From Nemertoderma westbladi (Eukaryota > Xenacoelomorpha > Nemertodermatida > Nemertodermatidae): DNA of 64,000 nucleotides. Positions 1 to 9,000 of the stretch are shown piece after piece. Within the stretch, counting starts at the first letter, position 1; each line of letters begins with the position of its first letter. The position numbers and the translations under genes are program-made. The DNA lies in assembly GCA_032718475.1 (NCBI GenBank), contig JAUCBJ010003043.1:1-64000 (forward strand), read 5' to 3'. Under the pieces are notes generated by a model. It was not told the origin of the DNA, searched no databases, and saw nothing but the letters and a program-made list of their open reading frames with translations.

Positions 1-537
1 GAACATCACCACAAGGCGGCAAGGTGGCATTAAAGTTTGAGAAACGGTGTGACAGAAGAAAAATCGAATTTGTGTCGAAATTCAAAATTTAGAAAGACTG
101 AGAAAACCAAAACGCGTGTTAAGAGATTCAACCAAATTGTTTCTAGTAAGCGTAGGCCCTAATGAAAAACGGGATGAAATTATTTTCATTATATGTCTTT
201 ATGCTGTTATGTAGGAATGGTACTGAATGGAAATATAGATATACTGAACTGTGAGTGAAGGATGATTTAGATTGCAGGGCAATTGTGTCAGCATTACACA
301 GTCAGACAGTTACAATCTTTAACTATTATTGCAGTATTGGTACAAACAACACTCAAACACCTCCCCAAGCAGCGCCAGAGATTACTAGCAATAATAAACT
401 ATCACCAGTCAGTCTGTGTTTGTGTTATTGATACTCATTCAGTCATTCTCACCTTACGCCTTATATACGATTTATTAGGATATATTGCTGTATTGCAGTA
501 TTGGTTGTTGGTTAGAACTTAGAATACTGGAATATGC

Positions 538-546
538 CACTACCGG
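538..546 (+). other. Candidate CACTA-type transposon 5' terminus
   Basis: The sequence CACTACCGG starts at 538, about 30 bp before the palindrome cluster and about 350 bp before the transposase-like ORF. CACTA-superfamily elements classically begin with CACTA or CACTG, followed by subterminal repeats, so the position fits. Against it, I found no inverted partner (CCGGTAGTG) downstream of the second ORF and no flanking 3-bp target duplication. A 5-mer also occurs readily by chance. Confidence 0.2.
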
Positions 547-576
547 TATAAGTATAACCTGGCCCTTACTGCCAAG

Positions 577-692
577 TTGCCAAATATGGCAACAATGGCT
601 TTATATAGTTGCCAAATGAGGCAATCAGAAATGTTGCCAGGTTTTGCTTGGTTGCCAAATATGGCAATCACAATCATTGCCAGATTTGGCCA
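577..692. repeat. Cluster of near-palindromic TTGCC...GGCAA motifs
   Basis: Four copies of a 16-nt imperfect palindrome of the form TTGCCAAATATGGCAA begin at 577, 609, 652 and 677. An extra half-site TTGCCA lies at 634. The 577 and 652 copies are identical; 609 and 677 differ at a few positions. The spacing is irregular (32, 43 and 25 bp), so this is not a simple tandem repeat. Clustered dyad motifs upstream of a transposase ORF are typical of subterminal transposase-binding sites, and they could equally be transcription factor sites. The role is inferred. Confidence 0.6.
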
Positions 693-885
693 TTGTACCT
701 AACTGGATGTTGATAAATAGATCACACAATTTCACACCAGTAGGCCTACATGTTTTTGCAATATTTTGTAGTTGAGCTGAGTTGAATATCAAATTTTTTG
801 GGCCACCCTAACTGTCGACGCTCGTGACTATTTTGTACTACAGGTATTTTAACAGACTGTCACTTTTGAAATTTAAACTTTTAAA

Positions 886-3435
886 ATGCTTATTTGCATT
901 CATTGCCCACTTCAGTTTAGAAACATTCATTCATACCGGGAGCACCTGAGAACATTTCATAGATTGCGGATTTTTTCACAAATAAAACAAATTGTATGCG
1001 GCCAAGAAGGTTGCAATCTCGATTTTTATACATTCTCTACTTTGAGTCGTCATATTAAAGCAAAGCACCCCAGTTTACTATCTTCCCATTCCATGTCAAA
1101 TATCAGTGCCGGTTGCAGTACTAATCATGAAACTGAAACTCATGTAATTACTGATGATGTTCCAGAAGGTGATACCGGTATTGCAGATGCAACGACTGTG
1201 GAGGTTGAACCAAATCCAACTGAGCAATTAAAGGATCTAATAAATAAAAAAACCATAACATTTTCGGGGAAACGCATTAATGCTGATGCACTTTTGTTTA
1301 TTTCAAGTCTAAGGGGTAATGCAGTAATACCTTCAATTGCAACGATTGACATTATAACTTCAGTCGAAAACTATTTTTTGGTACCTTTAAGGCTTGTTTT
1401 GAATTGTTTGACTCATTTATCGCATAATAATAATAATTTTGATGATTTGAATGTCCTAATTGAGGCACTGAAATTGTACTCTAATGCTTTTGAATACTTG
1501 AAGTCTGAATATCGGCAGTCAAAATTATTGCAGGAGCTGAATTGCTACTTCCCTCCTATCAAATATATAATCAACCAGTCTATGCAAGCCACTATTCAGC
1601 ACGGCTTCCCAAACAGTGTAATTTATGAGTCAAAGCTTCTGTGTGGATTCTACATCCCAGTCAAAGCTTTGTTTCATAGGTTTCTGTCACTTCCTGGTGT
1701 ATTCAACACAATGCTGACATACCTTAACTCATCCGCTGATGGATTACGTGACTTTATAGATGGTGAATTATGGCAGACTAACAAAACATTGATCTTGCAT
1801 AAAAACTCCCCAAATACAGTTGTTATTCCAATTTTTATTTATCATGATGATGTTGAGGTTGCAAATCCCCTGGGTTCAAAGGCTACAATTCATAAAATTA
1901 GTGATGTATTTTTGGTTAATAAAGCACTGCCTCCAAGATTTAATTCAAGATTATCCAACCTTCTCCTAATTTTAATGCATTATGCTTCAGATAGGCAGCA
2001 GTTCGGAAATGAGGCGACGTTTTCAGTACTCATCCAGCTTTTTGGTGACTTAGAGTCCCATGGTTTTGAATTCATTCACAATCAGACAACATACAATATT
2101 TATATAGTTTTAGCTCAAGTTATTGGTGACAATCTTGCATTAAATTCATTATTGGGATATATAGAATCTTTCACAGGTAACTACCCATGCCGTAGGTGTA
2201 AATGTCACAGAAATGCTTTTGTAAATACATTATTTGAAGATACCACAATCCTCCGTTGTGTTGCTGATTATATGAATGATTTGAGTATTTGTGACCCTTC
2301 TGTAACAGGATTAAAAGAAGAATGTTGCCTCAATGCGTTACCATCATTTCATGTTTATGAGAATTATACATTTGATATTATGCATGACTGCTTAGAAGGT
2401 ATATGTGATTATGTTTTATCCAAATGTTTCTTTGAGTTAATATTTAAGAAAGAATATTTTACTACAAATGACCTAAATAGACGCATAAAGTCGTTTTGTT
2501 TTGATCACTCTTCAGTTCCACCATTTTTTGATGAGGCAAAACTGAAAAAATTTAAATTAAACTTGAGTGCTGTGCAAATGCTAAATTTGACACTTGGTTT
2601 GCCACTGCTTATTGGTGATTTTGTTCCTACAGATAATGCTATTTGGTCAGTTTTTCTGAAACTACGAGAAGTGCTACTCAATTGCATGGCCCCAAGCTTC
2701 TCAGAACCCGATTTAAAATTGCTTTCAGTGCTTATCGCCGAATTTCTTGATTTATATATTTCAGTTTTTCAACTTGACAGGCTCCAACTAAAATTTCACA
2801 ATTTAATACATTACCCTTCGTCAATTCGTAAAGTTGGCCCTTTATTATGGACATGGTGTATGCGTTGTGAAGCAAAACATCGGGACTTGAAAAGGACATC
2901 CTCAGTAGTATGTTGCTTTAAAAACATTATCAAAACGTTATCGAAACGACACCAGATGTCTCAGGCTTATAAGATTCATAGTGGAATTGACATTGGTGCA
3001 TCCGATGAGATTAAATGTAAATCCCCAAGTTCATCAATTTTAGCAAAGTTTCAGAACTGTATTTCTTTAAGTGAGCATTTGGGCAATTATGGAATCTACA
3101 AGGAAATTCTTACTTGTGAAGGCATCGAAATACGCTGCATTTTATATCTAATCGGCCATGCTCTATGTCTTGGCTTTACCAATGACATCTTTGCTTTTCC
3201 CATTTTTTTTCGTATCGATCATATATTTATAACTTCTGAGGGGGACTTTAGACTGGTGTGTTCAAGACTTGAGACTATTGATTTCGATCACCACCTTCAG
3301 TCGTATCTTGTTGAGACTGCCAATGAAACAGAAATTTTTGTGATTGATGACATTGACAGGATAATTAGCCCATGGCCTTTAAATATAAGAAAACTAAATC
3401 AAAATAACTTTGTTTCATTGAGGCACCGTTTTTGA
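886..3435 (+). CDS. CACTA/EnSpm-like DDE transposase-derived protein with N-terminal C2H2 zinc fingers
   Basis: 849 residues, uninterrupted, starting at ATG 886. Two C2H2 fingers are visible: C4-C7-H20-H25 and C38-C43-H56-H61. A low-complexity acidic linker follows to about residue 115. The catalytic-type core then shows IYHDD (D321/D322) followed by NPLGS, IGDN (D415), a CRRCKCH knuckle at 435-441, DIMHDCLEG at 497-505, and HNLIHYP (638-644) leading into GPL and WCMRCEAKH with E662. This order matches my knowledge of animal CACTA/CMC-type transposases, where the last block corresponds to the DUF4218-like segment of plant EnSpm proteins. If active, it would bind element ends and catalyse cut-and-paste transposition in the nucleus. 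The D/D/E assignment (321 or 322, 415, 662) is by motif, not alignment. No frameshift or internal stop is present, so it may be a young element or a domesticated gene. The second ORF follows 166 bp downstream on the same strand. Confidence 0.68.
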   Translation: MLICIHCPLQFRNIHSYREHLRTFHRLRIFSQIKQIVCGQEGCNLDFYTFSTLSRHIKAKHPSLLSSHSMSNISAGCSTNHETETHVITDDVPEGDTGIADATTVEVEPNPTEQLKDLINKKTITFSGKRINADALLFISSLRGNAVIPSIATIDIITSVENYFLVPLRLVLNCLTHLSHNNNNFDDLNVLIEALKLYSNAFEYLKSEYRQSKLLQELNCYFPPIKYIINQSMQATIQHGFPNSVIYESKLLCGFYIPVKALFHRFLSLPGVFNTMLTYLNSSADGLRDFIDGELWQTNKTLILHKNSPNTVVIPIFIYHDDVEVANPLGSKATIHKISDVFLVNKALPPRFNSRLSNLLLILMHYASDRQQFGNEATFSVLIQLFGDLESHGFEFIHNQTTYNIYIVLAQVIGDNLALNSLLGYIESFTGNYPCRRCKCHRNAFVNTLFEDTTILRCVADYMNDLSICDPSVTGLKEECCLNALPSFHVYENYTFDIMHDCLEGICDYVLSKCFFELIFKKEYFTTNDLNRRIKSFCFDHSSVPPFFDEAKLKKFKLNLSAVQMLNLTLGLPLLIGDFVPTDNAIWSVFLKLREVLLNCMAPSFSEPDLKLLSVLIAEFLDLYISVFQLDRLQLKFHNLIHYPSSIRKVGPLLWTWCMRCEAKHRDLKRTSSVVCCFKNIIKTLSKRHQMSQAYKIHSGIDIGASDEIKCKSPSSSILAKFQNCISLSEHLGNYGIYKEILTCEGIEIRCILYLIGHALCLGFTNDIFAFPIFFRIDHIFITSEGDFRLVCSRLETIDFDHHLQSYLVETANETEIFVIDDIDRIISPWPLNIRKLNQNNFVSLRHRF

Positions 3436-3601
3436 TTTGTAAAAGGTACCAGTACTATGTTAATGTATGTACACTTAACATCACTTTGCTTTCAAACTGT
3501 GTATAGCCTATATAGTTGCATTATTGGTACCGGTAATTGATAAATGTTTCAATTGGATTAGATCTCTGTTTGTTATATGATATAATAAGATACATTTGAA
3601 A
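3436..3601. other. Short spacer between the two ORFs
   Basis: 166 bp, AT-rich. It contains GGTACC near 3446 and TACCGGTA near 3528, but no canonical AATAAA polyadenylation signal. An in-frame TGA at 3578-3580 closes the reading frame of the downstream ORF, so that ORF is not a simple extension of the transposase ORF. The two could be separate transcripts or exons joined by splicing; the sequence does not decide. Confidence 0.45.
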
Positions 3602-5158
3602 ATGAAAGATTTAAGAGGATTTCTAAGAGGATATTGCAAAGAATGTGGTGAAGATGAGTGCTTCGACTATATAAAACCTGTTGATGATACAGCAAGCCAA
3701 AACTGTACATATTGCCAATGCCCCCCTACAAAGCACATTAAGCAAATATTACATGTTAGTTCGCCTGATAGTGATGTTACTGGTTCTTCAATTCTTAACC
3801 ATGGTCCTGAGACCAATATGGGACTTTCTGTTGATATAAGCAATGTCTCCAGCTTTGAGCTTCCATTAGAAGCTAGCACCCCATGTGGTAAGAGCTCCAA
3901 TGACGGGGCATCGAAACAACCTTCTGCTGAATATGAAAATATCAACACTCTGTCAAGATCAACATATACCGGTAGCGATTGTGAATCATCAAAGTTGCAT
4001 CAATATCTAAAAACCTGTTCTGAAGGACGTGAGTTATTAAAGAGATGTGATTTAGCTCTAGGTGAATCCCAGAGAAATGTCCTAGTTTCTTTAGCAATTA
4101 GAAATGCGATGGATAATGACGACAGCCTTACACTCGATACCTTGGAGAGAATTGCTATTCAAATATCTCAACTCTTTACAAAGGAACATAAAGAGACTTA
4201 CTTTTTCAAAAAGGCGGTTATCAAAAAGAACGGTGAGAAATCGTATGAAACACAAGTCCCATATGGAAAGTTGTACAACCGGTTCGTCACTGTAAAAAAG
4301 CGAGTTAGGTGTATTAATAAAATCGAAGATGGTGCCGCCAAGAAACATCAAGCTGTATCAAAAACGTCTACTGCTTTTACGGAATTTAGTTTGAAAGATC
4401 TATTTAAGGAAGCTGAGGATGATGTTAAGTTCATGGTCTACAATGGGTACAATTCTCAAAGGCACAAGAATACTTCAGTATATCGTGTAGTTGGGTTTCA
4501 GCGTGATGTATTGGAGCTGAAAAATTTCCCATATATGATGGACAATTCTTTCATATATGACTGCATAACGTATGATTTCTCTACGCTTCTGCAAGTTCGT
4601 GGGTGGAAAAATGTAAACACTAACGTTTTATTTGAATGCTCCTTTATTGATCTATGTCGATGTTTACTGCAGTCGTCCAAAGTAGATTGTGATGGTTTAT
4701 CTGATGACGCTTTGGTGAAACGTGGTCTGCTACATCTTCCAGCAAAGCTTTGTAATAAAGTGACCGTTCGCGTTAAGGGGTCGGGGAGGCGATTTTGGCG
4801 GCCGTCTATTGCTGATGCTGCAGAATCCTTTGTTATGGCAGCGAAGGACCATGCAGAAATGGACACGAAAATAAATGATATGGCTACAAAATATCTGGAT
4901 AAAGATCTTAAAATCAACCCGTTTGTTGTGTACCACTTAGATAGTGAGCAGGCGACTGTCATATACAACGACCAACGTTTTATTCGCCCGTCGGTTGTTC
5001 AAGCTGTTGATCTAGCTTTCAAACTGGCGCATGTGTTTCATCTCGAATACCAATCAGCTTGTCTTCCAGTTTGGCTCTTCTTAGAACAGTTATTTGGGAT
5101 ACCGGCGAGTGGAATATCCTCGAAAGTATCAAGCCTCTTGTCTGATATTGGAATGTAA
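3602..5158 (+). CDS. Uncharacterised Cys-rich protein, probable accessory ORF of the transposon cassette
   Basis: 518 residues from the ATG at 3602. A slightly longer frame begins at TTG 3596, but ATG is the expected eukaryotic start. The N-terminus carries a probable zinc-binding cluster: C12, C15, C20, C35, C38, C40 and H45 (CPPTKH motif). A Ser/Thr-rich linker follows to about residue 130. An alpha-helical block around 135-236 includes QLFTKEHKETYFF and GKLYNRF. A C-terminal block has RPSIADA near residue 400 and a hydrophobic helix pair near 465-500 (VWLFLEQLFGIP). I associate these blocks with partner proteins found beside DIMHD-type transposases in invertebrate and fish genomes, but no biochemical role is known to me. 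The frame is intact. Function is unassigned; DNA binding through the Cys/His cluster is inference. Confidence 0.6.
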   Translation: MKDLRGFLRGYCKECGEDECFDYIKPVDDTASQNCTYCQCPPTKHIKQILHVSSPDSDVTGSSILNHGPETNMGLSVDISNVSSFELPLEASTPCGKSSNDGASKQPSAEYENINTLSRSTYTGSDCESSKLHQYLKTCSEGRELLKRCDLALGESQRNVLVSLAIRNAMDNDDSLTLDTLERIAIQISQLFTKEHKETYFFKKAVIKKNGEKSYETQVPYGKLYNRFVTVKKRVRCINKIEDGAAKKHQAVSKTSTAFTEFSLKDLFKEAEDDVKFMVYNGYNSQRHKNTSVYRVVGFQRDVLELKNFPYMMDNSFIYDCITYDFSTLLQVRGWKNVNTNVLFECSFIDLCRCLLQSSKVDCDGLSDDALVKRGLLHLPAKLCNKVTVRVKGSGRRFWRPSIADAAESFVMAAKDHAEMDTKINDMATKYLDKDLKINPFVVYHLDSEQATVIYNDQRFIRPSVVQAVDLAFKLAHVFHLEYQSACLPVWLFLEQLFGIPASGISSKVSSLLSDIGM

Positions 5159-5243
5159 ACAATATATGGTATCTGAATGTTCCACGTTTTAGTTTTCGCT
5201 ATTTTAGTTTCCACGTATAACCACTTTTATATATCACTTTTGC

Positions 5244-5501
5244 TTCCACAATTTCTCATGCTGTGATTTATCATGGCGCATTTTCTGCACCACAATTTTT
5301 TTAAATTAAATTTAATTGCGCATTAATTATTTTTATCAATAGTTCACAATAATATCAATATTCTAGAACATCGAATTATGGTACATTGAAGTTAATGAAG
5401 TATCGTTTTACAAAAACTGTGGTACCGGTACAGAAAACATGACACAATTTATCATGGCACTAAATCACGCCATGAGAAATCACGCTCACCGGAAATTGTG
5501 G
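5244..5501. repeat. Imperfect inverted repeat, about 35-nt arms
   Basis: The left arm at 5244-5278 begins TTCCACAATTTCTCATG and ends TCATGGCG. Its reverse complement matches the right arm at 5468-5501, which begins CGCCATGAGAAATCAC and ends GAAATTGTGG, with a few mismatches near the middle. The loop is about 190 nt and includes a further related motif, ATTTATCATGGCAC, near 5447. This could be a small foldback or MITE-like element or a structured 3' UTR. No target-site duplication is evident. Confidence 0.6.
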
Positions 5502-5796
5502 CAGCAATGTGGTCTATATATTTCATTGAATACTGAAATGGTTGTTACGCATAGTTAACTCAAATATATACTTCCACTGTGCTACATTAAAATTAAATTG
5601 TAAAATGTGTATCATATTTGAATATGAAAATGTGTAAATTGAAATCTGTATATAAAATGTGCTATTATAACATAATACCGAAAATATTATCAATAATTAT
5701 AGTAAATGTTTTTTTATGTTTTTCAAATATAATCTACCCTAGTTTTATATACATTTTTTATTGGGTATTATTACAATATTGGCAAATTACGTAGAC

Positions 5797-5913
5797 ATCT
5801 AGGTAGTTTGACTACACAGATTATTATGCAGATTAATAAGTCAGCTGGTGAGGTTACCTAAATAATTTTGCATAATAACTCGATAATCTAGGTATTTTAC
5901 CAAGATTACCTAG
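5797..5913. repeat. AT-rich segment with hairpins and direct repeats
   Basis: ATCTAGGTA occurs at 5797-5805 and again at 5886-5894. CTAGGTA (5888-5894) pairs with TACCTAG (5907-5913) across a 12-nt loop. AGATTATTATGCA (5818-5830) is nearly complementary to TGCATAATAACT (5869-5880). Together these give a compact foldable region about 125 bp before the satellite. It may be the remnant of a mobile-element end or simply AT-rich DNA. Confidence 0.4.
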
Positions 5914-6036
5914 TTAGTTCAAATGACAAGATAATCTAGTCAATCTGCCATGGTATCTTTCAGCACAATATTGGATGGATTATCGTGTCAGTCTCTTAAT
6001 TTTTTTTGGCAGTTTGCAAAGATAGTTTTTTGAGTG

Positions 6037-9000
6037 TAGTAAATGAGTAGGGGGAGAACGTAGAGGCATTCATAGTAAATGTATGGAGGAGGGAATGAAC
6101 GTAGAGGCATTCATAGTAAATGTATGGAGGAGGGAAAGAACGTAGAGGCATTCATAGTAAATGTATGGAGTAGGGAAAGAACGTAGAGGCATTCATAGTA
6201 AATGTATGGAGTAGGGAGAGAACGTAGAGGCATTCATAGTAAATGTATGGAGGAGGGAAAGAACGTAGAGGCATTCATAGTAAATGAGTAGGGGGAGAAC
6301 GTAGAGGCATTCATAGTAAATGTATGGAGGAGGGAATGAAGAACGTAGAGGCATTCATAGTAAATGTATGGAGTAGAGAAAGAACGTAGAGGCATTCATA
6401 GTAAATGTATGGAGTAGGGAAAGAACGTAGAGGCATTCATAGTAAATGTATGGAGGAGGGAAAGATCGTAGAGGCATTCATAGTAAATGTATGGAGGAGG
6501 GAATGAAGAACGTAGAGGCATTCATAGTAAATGTATGGAGTAGGGAAAGAACGTAGAGGCATTCATAGTAAATGTATGAAGGAGGGAAAGAACGTAGAGG
6601 CATTCATAGTAAATGTATGGAGTAGGGAAAGAACGTAGAGGCATTCATAGTAAATGTATGGAGTAGGGAAAGAAGAACGTAGAGGCATTCATAGTAAATG
6701 TATGGAGGAGGGAATGAAGAACGTAGAGGCATTCATAGTAAATGTATGGAGGAGGGAATGAAGAACGTAGAGGCATTCATAGTAAATGTATGGAGTAGGA
6801 AGAGAACGTAGAGGCATTCATAGTAAATGTATGGAGTAGGGAAAGAACGTAGAGGCATTCATAGTAAATGTATGGAGGAGGGAATGAAGAACGTAGAGGC
6901 ATTCATAGTAAATGTATGGAGTAGGGAAAGATCGTAGAGGCATTCATAGTAAATGTATGGAGGAGGGAAAGAACGTAGAGGCATTCATAGTAAATGTATG
7001 GAGGAGGGAATGAAGATCGTAGAGGCATTCATAGTAAATGTATGGAGGAGGGAAAGAACGTAGAGGCATTCATAGTAAATGTATGGAGGAGGGAAAGAAC
7101 GTAGAGGCATTCATAGTAAATGTATGGAGTAGGGAAAGAACGTAGAGGCATTCATAGTAAATGTATGGAGGAGGGAAAGATCGTAGAGGCATTCATAGTA
7201 AATGTATGGAGGAGGGAAAGATCGTAGAGGCATTCATAGTAAATGTATGGAGGAGGGAAAGAACGTAGAGGCATTCATAGTAAATGTATGGAGTAGGGAA
7301 AGAACGTAGAGGCATTCATAGTAAATGTATGGAGGAGGGAAAGAACGTAGAGGCATTCATAGTAAATGTATGGAGTAGGGAAAGAACGTAGAGGCATTCA
7401 TAGTAAATGTATGGAGGAGGGAAAGAACGTAGAGGCATTCATAGTAAATGTATGGAGGAGGGAAAGATCGTAGAGGCATTCATAGTAAATGTATGGAGTA
7501 GGGAAAGAACGTAGAGGCATTCATAGTAAATGTATGGAGGAGGGAAAGATCGTAGAGGCATTCATAGTAAATGTATGGAGGAGGGAATGAAGAACGTAGA
7601 GGCATTCATAGTAAATGTATGGAGTAGGGAAAGAACGTAGAGGCATTCATAGTAAATGTATGGAGGAGGGAAAGATCGTAGAGGCATTCATAGTAAATGT
7701 ATGGAGGAGGGAAAGAACGTAGAGGCATTCATAGTAAATGTATGGAGTAGGGAAAGAACGTAGAGGCATTCATAGTAAATGTATGGAGGAGGGAAAGAAC
7801 GTAGAGGCATTCATAGTAAATGTATGGAGGAGGGAAAGATCGTAGAGGCATTCATAGTAAATGTATGGAGGAGGGAATGAAGAACGTAGAGGCATTCATA
7901 GTAAATGTATGGAGTAGGGAAAGAACGTAGAGGCATTCATAGTAAATGTATGGAGGAGGGAAAGATCGTAGAGGCATTCATAGTAAATGTATGGAGTAGG
8001 GAAAGAACGTAGAGGCATTCATAGTAAATGTATGGAGGAGGGAAAGATCGTAGAGGCATTCATAGTAAATGTATGGAGGAGGGAATGAAGAACGTAGAGG
8101 CATTCATAGTAAATGTATGGAGTAGGGAAAGAACGTAGAGGCATTCATAGTAAATGTATGGAGGAGGGAAAGATCGTAGAGGCATTCATAGTAAATGTAT
8201 GGAGGAGGGAATGAAGAACGTAGAGGCATTCATAGTAAATGTATGGAGTAGGGAAAGAAGAACGTAGAGGCATTCATAGTAAATGTATGGAGTAGGGAAA
8301 GATCGTAGAGGCATTCATAGTAAATGTATGGAGTAGGGAAAGAACGTAGAGGCATTCATAGTAAATGTATGGAGGAGGGAAAGATCGTAGAGGCATTCAT
8401 AGTAAATGTATGGAGGAGGGAATGAAGAACGTAGAGGCATTCATAGTAAATGTATGGAGTAGGGAAAGAAGAACGTAGAGGCATTCATAGTAAATGTAAG
8501 GAGTAGGGAAAGATCGTAGAGGCATTCATAGTAAATGTATGGAGGAGGGAAAGAACGTAGAGGCATTCATAGTAAATGTATGGAGGAGGGAAAGAACGTA
8601 GAGGCATTCATAGTAAATGTATGGAGGAGGGAAAGAACGTAGAGGCATTCATAGTAAATGAGTAGGGACGGAACGTAGAGGCATTCATAGTAAATGTATG
8701 GAGAAGGGAAAGATCGTAGAGGCATTCATAGTAAATGTATGGAGGAGGGAATGAAGAACGTAGAGGCATTCATAGTAAATGTATGGAGAAGGGAAAGATC
8801 GTAGAGGCATTCATAGTAAATGTATGGAGGAGGGAATGAAGAACGTAGAGGCATTCATAGTAAATGTATGGAGGAGGGAATGAAGAACGTAGAGGCATTC
8901 ATAGTAAATGTATGGAGTAGGGAAAGAACGTAGAGGCATTCATAGTAAATGTATGGAGGAGGGAAAGAACGTAGAGGCATTCATAGTAAATGTATGGAGA

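Larger units (their letters stand above)
1..885. other. AT-rich unique upstream region
   Basis: Non-coding as far as can be seen. The only longer open frame (283-522) begins at TTG and has no recognisable protein features. The stretch contains a CACTA sequence at 538-542, the TTGCC/GGCAA palindrome cluster at 577-692, and a TAGGCCTA palindrome near 741. No convincing TATA box or transcription start can be assigned. It presumably includes the 5' leader or promoter of the ORF that starts at 886, but that is inference from position only. Confidence 0.5.
5159..6036. other. AT-rich 3' flank of the cassette, up to the satellite
   Basis: No open frame of note. ATTAAA at 5586-5591 is a possible weak polyadenylation signal. 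The segment holds an imperfect inverted repeat (5244-5501), GGTACCGGTAC near 5421, and a cluster of short complementary motifs at 5797-5913. It ends at about 6036, where the first partial satellite core (TAGTAAATG at 6037) appears without a transition zone. Confidence 0.5.

Noticed and set aside
283-522. 79-residue open frame upstream of the transposase
   Set aside because: It begins at TTG rather than ATG and shows no domain or conserved motif. It is most likely chance in AT-rich DNA.
1140-4968. Minus-strand open frames within the two plus-strand genes (for example 4498-4968 and 3667-3948)
   Set aside because: They are antisense shadows of the plus-strand genes, which carry recognisable motifs.
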